A DNA stretch of 64,000 nucleotides from Casuarius casuarius. Its lineage: Eukaryota; Chordata; Aves; Casuariiformes; Casuariidae. This document shows positions 36,201-47,976 of the stretch, piece after piece. The stretch's first letter is position 1; every line of letters starts with the position of its first letter. The notes under the pieces were generated by a model, which searched no databases, was not told where the DNA came from, and was given only the letters and a program-made list of their open reading frames with translations. A program made the position numbers and the translations under genes. Location: positions 4,754,678-4,818,677 of the forward strand of contig PTFA01000031.1 in NCBI GenBank assembly GCA_003342895.1. The letters are read 5' to 3'.

Positions 36201-38599
36201 TCATTTTTCCACAATGACATCTGATGTAAAGGTGATTTAATGGCTACAACATTATGACTAAATAAAAGAGTAACAAAGAGTTTTAGATGCCATAAAAATG
36301 TTCTTTTCTACTTAAGAGATGGTTCAGCTCACCTATATTACACATTACATACATATTACCCATGGTAATGCTTATGATTATAAAAGCATAAGCTCCTGAG
36401 CACAAATAAAAATGCTTTATGTATGCCACTAATTTAAAAAAAAAAAAGAAAATTCAAAGCCAGACTGGATGTTCCTTTCTTCCAGAATTGCAGGTGCTCC
36501 ATTTTACTACAATCACCCACAGGCCTATACCCTGCCCTAAATTCACATTTACAGCTTCTGCCATGTATGAATTGGGCAAAGTGCACAGCCCTCAGTTCCC
36601 AGATATTCAGGCTTCTCATGATGATTCACAGGCGATAAAATGTGACAAGACTTTTCACTGACAGATGAACTGCAGGGCATCCTAATCAAAGGGCGAGGAA
36701 ACTCTAATAACTGGGTTAGAGTCTGAGGAGATAAATTCAAATGGAGCAGAACATTCGTAGCATCAGAAACATGAGATGCTACTGAGCCTAAAGCACAGTC
36801 AGTGCCATACAAAGACACCCAACTAATAGGGCAACTTTTTTCTCTTTGGAAGTAAGATTCCTTTTAACTGCCAGTTAAATACTCTCTCAGTAGTGTGTGA
36901 ACAAGAATGGCAACCATTTACAGCCCCCGGCATGACCATTTCCAGTTTCTTTTGCCTGTTCAAAAGTAGCAAACCACAGTCAGACAGACAGTGAGGGTTT
37001 GGGCTTTTTAATTGTGGCGTTAGGACACTGCTGCTTATCGGTGTTTGCAAGTCTTCTTGCTAGACAGGACGGATCTATCCTGAGGGGCCAACATGCCAGG
37101 TGCTGACCCCTCCAGGGAGGTGCTCTGCACTGGGAGGCTGAGGCAGAATCTGCTTGGGTGGTTCTGCCATCAGCTGCAGACAAGTCTGTGGTAGCAGCAA
37201 AAACAGCCTCCAGAAGGTCACCTGTCTCCAAATGCTGCTTCCCGACGGACACCTGCTCCTGATCTTTTTCCCAAGCTGTGCCAGATGAAGAGGCTTGCTT
37301 GTGTCAAATACACAGAGCCTCTTTCCCCTGTCCTCTAGCGACAGCCTACGTTTCAGGGTGAATTTGTGACACCATTACTACAATGGCAAATTCCCTCTGG
37401 TTCAAGGGGAATCAGCTTTTCAAAAACCTTCAGCCCCTATAGCCACAGCAGGAGATTTTCTCCCTGTAAAGCTATTATTTCTGATGACACACTGGGGTCC
37501 CTTAGCTGCAGCTAAAACTCTTACTGATTGAAAAGTGGGTAAATTTCTGATCGAGGACCACAGGATTCCCTCTTCTAGGAGAAAAAAAACAAACAACCCC
37601 CCAAACATCAAAACCTGCCCAAGGACCTGAAGAAAGCTCTTTCTGAGAAAGAGCTGCACCTAGGCCAAACAAATCAGAGGACCAGAGCTGGCACTGTGAG
37701 AAATGCCACGCCTGGGAGCCTGGGGCAGTGCATTGAATCACTGGAGCAATGAAAACAACTGAGGAATTTGATGTGTCAAATTTGCTAACAGAGGACTCAG
37801 TCTATCAAGTCTCACTAGGATAAGAAGTCTCGAGGACCCCAAAGAAGCTATATGCATGGAGCTAGACTGTCACAGGCCTTAATTGATCACACAGGGGAAA
37901 AGCGAAGATAAAACAATTTCTTCCCTGCTTTGCCACTCTCAGATTATAATTCAGAGACAGAAAATAAGATGGGGCTGCCCACTCAATGTTCTTCACTGGG
38001 GAGTGACTACAAAGGGATGGGGAGGAACGCAGCAACACAGATAAGGAAAGCTGTGCATTCACTGCCTAGCTGACAGTGCAAAAAAGGCATAGCAAAGTAA
38101 GAACCAGAACAGCTCCTTGTTCTTTTGGACAAGAACTTTCTGATCATTGTTCAAAAGCTTTATTTAGAAGAATTATACTTTAAAATAGATTTAGCAGATT
38201 ATTTTTGGATTTCTTTTACATTTTCTCCCTCTCTCCTTCTACTCAAAATATACAAGGGTCTAGAATGCTTGAACTCATGGTCTCTTCTGAAAGCATTTTT
38301 TCCTTTCTCCAGTGTTGGAAGTTACCTTCGAAGCAAAAGACTGGGCTGTAACTTTTCACTCCTCTATGAAAACTTGGGCTTTAAAGGACAGAAAGACAGA
38401 AAGATAGAGAAAAAAAAAAGCAGCCCCAAAATTTCCTCTCTCCACCAGATGTTCTCAGTTGAATCACTATTAGTGAAATCAGTGAAGTCACACTCAAAAG
38501 GCAAGGGCCTCTGGGTGTGCAGCTCTAAGAGTAATGTCTGCACTTTGCATGGCTGGTATGTCTGCGTTAGAGCAGCCTCTGGCTCCAGGGGCAGCCAGT

Positions 38600-38765
38600 G
38601 CAGAGGCATACAAGAGCCCAGGCAAAGGCTGGAGCTGGGCAAACCCCTCATTTTCGACTCCCTCATCTGTGCACTGGGAATAACCCCACTTCCCAAGGGT
38701 GCAGGATGTCATGAAGCATTCAAATACTCGAGTAATAAAGGTTACACACATACTTTAGAGAGCCA
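38600..38765 (+). repeat. MIR-like SINE
   Basis: The blocks GAGCTGGGCAAACCCCTCA, CTCCCTCATCTGTGCACTGG and GAATAACCCCACTTCCCAAG, followed by GATGTCATGAAGCATTCAAA, correspond in order to the MIR core and 3' part (TGGGCAAGTCACTTAAC, TCCTCATCTGTAAAATGGG, ATAATACCTACC, TTGTGAGGATTAAATG). It overlaps the end of a long chance ORF on the same strand. Confidence 0.6.
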
Positions 38766-40684
38766 CATGGATGAAGCCATCTGATGGCTTCTGCTGGGAC
38801 TGGAGTCTGAAGGAACTTAGCTAGCTAAAAACCTTGATATACACAAGAACCAGCCTATTATTTTTCTTCATATTCATAAAGGATCTTTCCAATCTACAGC
38901 AATTTTTTCTCTTGCACTCATACAGGAGGGTCATCTAGGCTCATACTCCATAAACTTGTTGCTATTCCTTTGCTTTCATTGTCTTCACTGCTTAGCATTT
39001 GTGTTATCATACACCAAATATTTATGTCATGCAGCAAGCAATGAACAGAAAACAACAGAGAAACTGATGATGTTATCTACAGTATTGCTGGTCTCTCCAC
39101 GTCTGCAAAGGATACTGGTATAAGCAAACATACTATTCTGGGATGTAGAAAGGCAAGAAAAATTAGTAGATATCTTCGTTTTCTGGAAAGGAAGGCAATG
39201 CTATTTCCAGGGACACTGTTTTGACCCTCAAATGGAAAACTACTATCTGACATTACTTTTCATAGTATTTTATTTTTCAGTCATGTACAGTATGCTCAGT
39301 TGAAGGTCATAATAGAAGTTTCTTTTGCTCATCCAATCTCAGTCAAGATTACAAGTAATAGACAAAGAGGACTTTTCTTTTAAAGGTAAATCCTGCTATT
39401 CTGCTAATAATGAATGGCTGCTGAAGGCTGTTTATTTCCCACATATGTACAAATGAAGAACTTGGAGAGATTACATATTTAAACCAAAGGTGCAGGCTTT
39501 CAGGCATTTTTGTGTTAAAATATACTGATGACATTTAATAAGGAAACAGTTGTCCTTCCATGCTAGATCTGTCAAATTTATTTAATCAGTTCAAACTCAA
39601 TCTGAGACATAGATATGAATCATAAAAAAAGAATCATTCTAATCTCTCAGCCTACTGGTATTTATTGTTTTGGTTGGCTGGCTTATCTTGCAGGTAAGAC
39701 TGGGACTCAAATCAATGACATAGATGGTCCCCCCAAATTGAAGCTAACTGGGAAATGAATGGCAAGTCCCAAGTCAACTCACTACAAAGTACTTCTCAGC
39801 ATCCTACAAACTTTGGATTTGCCATAAAATATGCAAGGTCAGATCAGGCCTCTGAAGACAGCTGAAGAGAACTCTGTAAGCTTCCAAACTGGTGAATGGC
39901 TTCACTTTGAGCACATGACAAAAGCATACCATTGAGACAGGAATGCCTTTTATTCCTGAAAGATGCATCACCAGCTCCTACCCAGTATTCAGTTTCCAGC
40001 TGCTGCTGAATTCCAGCTCTTCAAGAGGGCAAAGAGAACTTTTAAAATTTAAGCTTCAGCGACATCTGCTGAAACCTCGATATACCCACAGAGAAGACAG
40101 GCCTTTCCTGAACTCAGTTTTCAGGATAAACAACATCTGAGCTAGTCTTTGTCTAAAGCTGGCTGGACTAAAACTCCTTAGCTTACGCAGGTCTCTGCCA
40201 AGATTAGCCACAGGCCAGTGAAACTCTCTCAATCAGGCTAGACAATCTTTGAAAATTAGCAAGTCTCTCATTGGGCTTCTAAAAAAATTTCACTCTTAAG
40301 GTGATTAAATTTTCCAAAACCAGGCAAGATATATAGCTTTTTAAGAGCCATTTGATCCGTTTGATGTTTTAAGCTTTAGCAAATCAAAATTGCTTTCAAT
40401 GATGTTTTAGTCTACCAAAAATGATCTTCAGTACTTTGCTGGATCACGGTCTAAATGCCCATACCTTACCATCGATGTTAGCATGTCACAGTATAGCTGA
40501 TTCTGAAACTTAAAGGTGGCAATGAAAATGTTCGCTTCTCAATTTTGAAAAATGCACCTTAAAATAGTAAAATAAGCTTTCTTTCCCAGACGTTTATGGT
40601 ATTTGCTATCCAAGAAACCCAAATCCTTTAGTAATATCAGCTACGTCTCACAACACCTGGTACAGAGAAGATAATTTAACAGAA

Positions 40685-40800
40685 GGGTTTATAGCTAGGA
40701 CATGGGACTTGCCCAAAATCACAGGGGTTACCCTGTGACAAAGTTGAGAGCTGAATCCAAGTTCTTTTGGCCTATAAATCCATGTCCTAACTAAAAAGGC
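40685..40800 (-). repeat. MIR-like SINE
   Basis: The plus strand reads GACTTGCCCAAAATCACAGG, then GTTGAGAGCTGAATCCAAG and TCTTTTGGCCTATAAATCCA, ending TGTCCTAACTAAAAAGG. This matches the reverse complement of the MIR core (CTTGCCCAAGGTCACACAG, GCAGAGCTGGGATTCGAACC, CTGACTCCAAAGCCC). It lies about 150 bp inside the intron from the donor of the HECW-domain exon. Confidence 0.6.
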
Positions 40801-40950
40801 TATCCATTCCTGTGTACTGCAATTCATTTAAGAGCAAACGTTATGTTGAATTTTTATATAAAAGTATACAGAGCAGGCAGGGAAAGCAACACATAGGAGA
40901 GTGACAGTAGGGAAGATTTATGAAAAAAATAAAAGGTTGGCATAACTTAC

Positions 40951-41045
40951 AGGAGCCGCATTGTTTTTCACTGTGACACTGGGGGTTGTGGCTCGTAGTG
41001 CCCCACTCACGCCGTGGTAGTATTTGAAGCAGATCTTTGTTTCAG
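40951..41045 (-). CDS. HECW1: HECW1 internal coding exon: end of the N-terminal HECW domain
   Basis: This 95-bp exon starts with two bases (CT) that complete a split codon, most likely Pro (C|CT), followed by 31 whole codons. The translation begins [11 protein letters not shown] and continues [17 protein letters not shown], ending NAAP. This is the end of the conserved domain that precedes C2 in HECW1 and HECW2. The residues V in YHGVSG and S-V in TPSVTV fit HECW1; as I recall the paralogue, HECW2 has I and C-I at those places. The acceptor at its high end is a pyrimidine tract ending TTTTTTAG, with a good branch-point candidate (TTCTAAT) about 25 bases upstream. The donor at the low end reads CCT|GTAAGT, so the exon ends in phase 0. 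It is separated from the next exon by 26.6 kb. I see no frameshift or stop. Confidence 0.92.
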
Positions 41046-44000
41046 CTAAAAAAGAGAATTATTCTGGATTAGAAAAACTGCCAGGGGGAAACTACACGAT
41101 TGTTTGCAGTGGACAGGTAAAATCAGGTTCGTTCCAAAGGCTAGCAAGTACCTGAATTGTGAGTGGTTTGTCTCTGGTTGACTGGCACAACAGAACACCT
41201 TCTGCCTCTGATTTTTTACTTTGCCAGAGTGAAATTTAGAGTTTGGTTCCTATGACTTAAAAGAGTTTAAACCTTCTCTGAGCAGCAGTTATCACTGTCA
41301 GACCTCAGAATATACGATCAACATCCTTTAGTTACAATAGGAAGAAGAAAAATAGGGACAGAGAAACCATTTCTGTTCAGATACATCAAATACTAACTCA
41401 CAGAGTGAGAAACTTCTCTTAGGCCTGCATGATTGCACAATTGCTCACTGAAAGGTTTCACTGAGTCACTTTGTTCTGGTCCTTGTCAGAGAAAGCAGAT
41501 TAACTGCTCCGACGATTACTACCTTAAAGCATTGTTCGGCAACCGGGTAGTACCACCAGATCTCTTCTTAGTCTATTTCTACTGACTTCCAAAGATTTGG
41601 ATCTGATGAGGAACACAAGCGAGACCATGATTTTGGACTCACAGCATTACTGTTTGCAAATTACAATGATATTCTGACAAATACACTAATTATGAGAAAC
41701 CCATTTCAATGACTGAATCAAAACACGTAAGAAATGCAATCAGCTTCTTGTTCAATAGCGCCCTTACAACCCACCAAATCATCTACTGCAAGAAGGAAAG
41801 GCATTTTCAGCCAGCTTCTCTGACTTAGTCCCTAATTACAGATGGATATTAATTGCTAATAGGCTCCACAATTCTCCTCTCTTACCTGCCTAGACCTGGT
41901 GGAGCACATCCTGGCTTCCTGCCTGCCTGCAGGCTTGAGTTTTCTGCCAGAAGAAACTGGGATGTGAACTGGCTTGGTTTGTACCTAGATACAGTCAGGA
42001 TACAGGGGGTATGCACTGCATACCTGTAGCGAATATGTTTGTGGAATCTGAAAAATGCCCATTTAAATGAACGCAGCACTCACATCTTGCAGTTTTAAAT
42101 GGGGAATGCCATGGAAATTTCTAGCAACTCCACAGGATATCTGAACATGCTTTTCATATCAAGTTTTTCCTTAATATTTTGCTACTTCTCCCATGCACAA
42201 CTACTGTGCACAGTCACTTCTACGATTATACAGTAAAAGATGTTCTATTGTACAGGGAAAGGCCCGATTTCTCTATCGGCTGAGATCATTACATTGTTTC
42301 AAGCTTTCTAGCCCACCAGTACATAGGACAGTGCCCACGTCTAGCTCTGCACCACTACCTTCCACCTCTGCGTTCACTGCCTTGGTGCTTTGCAGCTGCT
42401 GCCTTCCCTGAGGCCCAGGAGAGCACAGCAACCTTTGCCTGCAGTACCACTACAGCACCTACATAAGAAAAGAGTAAAGTAAAGCCAATGTTTTAGTGCA
42501 CAGAGTGCATTCCTATTTTAATGCCAGTAACTCAGTAGCTGAAATCAGTGCAGTTGTTACAGAAGATCATGTAACATTGAGAGCTGAGACCTTGGCCCAG
42601 ACCACCATGCTGTGACCTGTCCTTAGGTAGATCCAAGCAACAGCTACTTAGTGCCCCAGGTGGGACCAAAATATGTGGACATGAAAAGCAGTGGGGGCCC
42701 TTAAAAATGTAGGCCTAAATTGTTTACCCTGATTCTTACAGGTATACAGAAACACAAAAAGGAAAATAAACTCTGATTTATTTTTCAAAAGACAAAACAG
42801 TTGAGGAGCTTAGAGTTTTTCCATATTCAAATGTGACTCAGGCACTGATAAGTTTAGTTCTACCTGAAAACCAAGGAGCTTATGATCCTAAGTAGTTCAA
42901 CTGCTTTAAATTTCCAGGTCACTTCTTAGCACTCCTCCCTGACATCAAGGACATCCATCTATTGACTAGAACCAGAGAGCCAGAACAATTCATTTGCCAC
43001 CATATTTTCCACCTCCACAGCTCATTCTTCATCAGATGACCAGACTTACATTTCTTCTCACACAATGAAAATATAGGTATCTCCCATTATACATGCAGAT
43101 GCGTATCCCTCGTACTTCACAAGAAGTGGAGTGGGCTACATAGTCCTTGAGTCCCTCCATGAGGGGCTTTGTGGCTCATCCGTGGTGCAGGGTTGGGCAC
43201 CACTATATTTAATTAACAGCTATCCCCAAAATACATTTCTGCAAATTCAACAGAATTACTCCAGCACTTGGACATGACCACATACATAGTTGCACCCAGG
43301 AGAGCAACAGCTTTAGGAGGAAAATTTTGCAGTTTTGAGGGTTAAAGAGCCCAGAGCACCACCCCTGACTCCTGAACACTGAAACAGAAGTTAAATTGGC
43401 AGTAAAGCTGAACAAGTGACACCTTTGTTGTATCTGGAAGCAGCAGTTGTTTCCTTTTAGCAGCAAAAAAGCCGGAGGAGCTTGTTGCACAGAAAAACTG
43501 CAAGTCCAGATTGAATTTTCATGTCGCAATTTTCTCTGCAGGACTTTTAACAGCTCAGCACCTAAACCATTTACTTACTGAGCAAACAGTAAAAGCTGAT
43601 GATATCAACAATAGCTGTAACACACAGTTCTCACCAATTATTCAGATTTTAATTTTCTTCTCCCCTGGAGATTTTTAGCTACAGTTTGTGTGGAACATCT
43701 AGAGCTAGAATAAAGAAAAGCTTTTTTATTAACTCATGTAGTTAATAAAATATAACTTCTGTTAGTAGCCTGAATGACAATGTTCAGGCATGTAGATTTC
43801 AGCAGGAAATCTAGCCTCAGGTTGACAAGTAGGAAATCAGTTACCATGTACATTGGGACACTACAGTTTAAAAGAATATATTTAATTACACCCAAAATAT
43901 TAAAAAGAGAAGACATAAAAAGGAGTGAATATATCTTTATGGAGATATTGTGGACATTAGTATTAATTTCAAGGATAAAAAATAACTAAGATAATAAATA

Positions 44001-45794
44001 ACCACATGAGTATTGAAGATTCCTCTATTCTCAGTTTCGCACAATTATTGTTAATTCAGTTTTCAAGCACATTGTCCAAATACAGATGCAAAGTGAAAAG
44101 AAGGCACTCAAGACGCAAGTACCACATCCGATTCAAAGTGGTGGCAGAGGAGGAGTTACTCATAAAACGATATTTGTGATGGTGAGTTACAAATGTCAAA
44201 GGTTCATTCAGTCAGCAGGTCTGATGGCAAAAAGGCTATGGGAGGCTCTCTAGCTTGAGACATTTCTCTGGAAACATCAGGAGAATACTGCTTTCTTTTT
44301 TCCTGATCTTTCTTCCTTTTTGCCAGATTTTTTTCGGATTGGAAATATTAGGAAAATGGCTATTCTCACTGGATTCAAGGATATTTGTTCTGGTTGCTAG
44401 GTAAAACTTTAACAACTTCCAACATATGGAAAGTTACATACGGCATCTTTATTTACAAAAAGTTGAGTTTTTTCGTTGGGAGCCATTCTTTCCAAACAAC
44501 ATGTTTGGTGCCTTCTTTTTCACTTCAGCAGAGTCCTAACATTTTAATCCCTCTGAAGATTGCTCTTGTATTTCTGAAGTACCTCTGAAAGAGACTTTTC
44601 CAAACCAGATGCAGACATTCACTGCTTGGTACCATTGCCTCTGCAGATGAATTGAAAGCATATAAAAATAAATGCAAGGTGATAACATGAATTATCCTGA
44701 ATATTAGCCAGCTGGCACTAGTACATAATATCCAGGTATAATGGCTGTTTGCTTTATAGTCTTGTAGATTAGCTTGTTCTGGAATAAAGGAGATCATTTA
44801 ACTCTGTTCTGTCACCCTCACTGCACTGTGCAGTGCGCAGGTCAGGAGTAGGTGTCATCCAGTTAATCTCCACTATAAATGAATATTTGCTATTGTTATT
44901 TTTATCTCAGTAATTATGAGTAACAGTTCACTGGATCAGGTGATGAAGTTGAAATGTTAAAGTAATGATATAACAAAGTTAAATGCTCCTTTCAATTAGC
45001 ATAAACAGCAGCTAGATTGGTAATTCCTCCAAGAGATGAGATGTCTAAAGATGCTCAGAAATCCTCATGCCCCTGACAACTACTAAACTACTTGGCAGCT
45101 TTCATGGATCAAGAATAAAACAGTATTGTATTCCCTTTGCACTAGGCCTGGTATCTCCATTACACCATGCCATTGTACTGCCTTCCACTGCACTGATATA
45201 AACAAAACAGATCCCAGTTGTATGCTTGGATCCACTGAAGTAATTACCACAGATGCAAAAAATACAACTGCCCAGAAGCAAGGCCTCCAAGACAGGTATG
45301 GCAAGGTAATTAGAGTCAGATGACTGGAGAAGCGATTCTGTTCCCCTCCTTACACCACAACTGCCACTGTATGCTATTAACCTGAAATTCCACATAGATG
45401 GAGCGGTCCTGGAGAAGGGTGAAGGAGCAGTGGTATAGCCTTTCCCCAGACACCACTGAGATCACACCTGGTTCAAAGAAAAGCCTTGAGAAATCTGAGT
45501 ATTGCCAGAGAATTCCTCTGCCACGGAGTTTCATCCCTCTCACAGGAAAAAATATCCAGTCCATGGAAAATGTTCTCTCTATCAAAGGTCTGAGTTACCT
45601 GAGTTACCCAATCAGTTTTGCAAACTAACTGGAAAACTACCAGCTGAACATTACTCTTTTTGGTAATATTCTATACTGCTTCCACAATCACCAAGCCTTT
45701 GCAAACATCACACTTACCTCCTCTCACTTCAGTTTAGTAGTAAGGTCTAGTAGGATCTGCTGATGAATTACAGGCAGAGATACTGAAGATTGAA

Positions 45795-46015
45795 AGCCTC
45801 TAGCTAGTTGCCCAGCTCCCATCACCCACCCATTCCTGCCCTCTGGTCAGAGTTACTCTTCCTGTTGGCTTATTTTATACTCTTTTCTTTGAAAATACCT
45901 CCATCCCTACTTGTCTTCCTTCCTTCCACTAGATCTGTTTGTCAAAATTACCCTAAATCTCTCCTCTTTCTTTCGAACTTTAACTTGCCCTTATAATCCT
46001 CTATTCCTCACTTAC
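45795..46015. repeat. Pyrimidine-rich stretch
   Basis: The plus strand is rich in C and T (CTTGTCTTCCTTCCTTCCAC and similar) over about 220 bp. The 62-codon open frame within it is low-complexity. It might be a diverged LINE 3' end, but I could not match one. Confidence 0.5.
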
Positions 46016-46203
46016 TAAGGCTAGTCTGGTCTCAGCAGCTTAGCTTTCACTAAAAAGGTGGATTTATTCTCTCAAATGTAAGTAGCAGCACTGCAAGGAT
46101 TAAGCAGTTTTGCTTGTTAGGTTAAAAAACTTCCTAAAGGGTATTTCAAGGAAAGACTAAATGATATTCTTTGGGGAGACAGGAAATATCAGTGCGCTTT
46201 GCC

Positions 46204-46257
46204 AATTGGTGTTTGATAGGAGTATGTTATAATTGGTGTTTGATAGGAGTATGTTAT
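46204..46257. repeat. Perfect 27-bp tandem duplication
   Basis: A 27-base unit beginning AATTGGTGTTTGATAGG occurs twice head to tail with no mismatch (46204-46230 and 46231-46257). The lack of divergence means it is recent. The unit length is a multiple of three, but it lies deep in an intron with no coding evidence. It could be polymorphic in copy number. Confidence 0.95.
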
Positions 46258-46679
46258 ACACATGAGGCAATTTAACAATCTGGTTGTAATTTACTCCCAT
46301 GATACTTTCTGTATCAATTAAATAGCTAAGGTGACTAGGCATTAGCTAAGCATTTTTGAGCACAGAACAATCTTTCAGGGAAGAAATATCAGTCTCCAAA
46401 AGTAAGTCATTTGTGATCAATTTCATTTATTACTAAAAGAGCTGTTGTTGCTGTTTTGGGGCAAACTTCATGCATAAAAAATGAAAGGTGTCAAAAAATA
46501 GTAATTGAAAAGGTAGCTGTCCATGGTAAGCAGGTGGGAAACAAGTGAACCAAAACAGAGAAGGGAAAAAACTAAGTTGTTCTTAGAGAACACCCAGACA
46601 TGGAGTATACAAACATATGATACTGTCTGTAATCAGATTGCTACAGCACCATCTTGAATTACAGTAGCAACAGTGATTT

Positions 46680-47110
46680 CTGAAAATGGAGGCAGTAGCT
46701 GGGTCTGGGAGTCAGGGCAGGATAGAACTGTGATTGAAAGCAATGGGGAAACCAGGACTGCATGTGGGGAAAAAAAAAAAAGACCAAAAAACCCCCAAGG
46801 AACTATTGTGGGAAGTCAAGACAGAGAGATTAGATGAGAGGCAGAGGCAGATCTGATGGGAAGTTGCAGACCTGTAATTCAGAAGGTGAAGACACTGGCA
46901 CAAAAGTTGAGGGAAGAATAGGCCTGAGATTAGAAGAGAGGCACTGAGCAAAGAGAGTGGGACAGGAAAGGAGGGAAGACTAGGACTGCCTAAGTGAGAA
47001 AACAGGCAGAAGAAAGCAAGGAAAAAGAGGCAAGACAAGAACAGGCAGAGGGGAAGAGAGTAAAAAAGTCAAACCAAAGGAAGAAAGAGGAAGCAGTGAT
47101 CTCTCATCAA
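46680..47110. repeat. Purine-rich tract of about 430 bp
   Basis: The plus strand is strongly enriched in A and G, with many GGAAGA, AGAGAG and GGCAGA runs and few pyrimidine stretches. The HECW1 transcript is therefore pyrimidine-rich here. It includes an A12 run near 46772. No repeat unit is regular enough to call a satellite. Confidence 0.6.
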
Positions 47111-47900
47111 AAGCGTTCCTTCACTGAGCATGGAACAGAACCTAGAAGCTGTATTAGCAGCTACCCATGAAACCTAGCACACAGGTGTATGCCCTGTCCT
47201 CCTCTGGTGCGTGACCACAGATTCCTCAGCCTGCTACTGCCTGCCTATGGCACCCAAATCCTGGTTTTGAATACTGCTGAAAGTATAGAAAGAGTGGGTA
47301 AGCTCTGGAACCCAAAAAGTTCAAATCCAATACTCCTGAATTTGCAGGAGCCTCTCCCTAAACATTGGTAGGCTGTAGATAATTTTGATAGCTTCTCATA
47401 GGAACGTACATACCCTAACAGCAAAGAGTTAAGATGCATATTGAAGATACAAGGTAAAGTTACTATTAGCAGATCTAGTTTGTACTTACAGCAGCAACGG
47501 ACCCTAAGACAGCAATGAGACATGTTACTGCATCTGTTGTTGCTGCATGCAAAAAACCTGTTTGAGAAATTTACTTCCATGGCTCGTATTCCTTGTGCTG
47601 TATCACAAAAACCACGTGTTCCAGAAATTGCTCATCCCATATGCAATGGTGACACACAGCCTTGAAGCTGGTCTGCTACTCAACAACCTATGGATTGTGT
47701 ATTTCCTTAGGCTGTAAATTGCACCTGCTCACAACACGTTTAGTATCACAGCTGTCTATGGACACTGTAGGGTATGCTAATTTTTAGACAATGAATTGTT
47801 TAAAAAAACAATCGGGTCTGCACAAGTGCCTGCCTTTAATACCAGTTGCAGAATTTCTTCTAATGTTACAACAACTTTTTCCCTGCCCTGTTCTGGGATG

Positions 47901-47976
47901 GACATGCACACAAACACACATAAACATGCACGCACACAGACTGTTAGAAAAAAGCTTTTTTTTTTTTTTTTTTTTT
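47901..47976. repeat. CA-rich stretch followed by a T21 run
   Basis: An imperfect CA repeat (47901-47940) is followed after 15 bases by 21 uninterrupted T (47956-47976). In the HECW1 transcript the T run reads as A21. I see no retroposed sequence next to it that would make it a poly(A) tail. Confidence 0.9.

Larger units (their letters stand above)
14349..40950 (-). other. HECW1: HECW1 intron of 26.6 kb
   Basis: This intron lies between the HECW-domain exon and the linker exon, flanked by GTAAGT at the high end and CAGCAG at the low end. Recognised contents are a CpG-richer block (14830-15300), an inverted-repeat element (16177-16642), a 16-bp tandem duplication (19550-19581), an AGCA repeat (22321-22341), a CR1 copy (24505-24905), a purine-rich tract (26617-26720), MIR-like SINEs (30188-30285, 38600-38765, 40685-40800) and a possible conserved noncoding stretch near 35.86-36.01 kb. 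I could assign nothing in about 16.7-24.4, 25.0-26.6, 28.2-30.1 and 30.4-35.8 kb beyond short simple repeats and chance ORFs. Confidence 0.82.

Noticed and set aside
4593..41045. HECW2 as the gene identity
   Set aside because: The two paralogues share this region, but [22 protein letters not shown] and [18 protein letters not shown] fit HECW1, while HECW2 as I recall it differs at these places.
45083..45628. Possible fossil viral or LINE coding region
   Set aside because: Several overlapping frames of 65-97 codons are present, but none shows a motif of any family I know.
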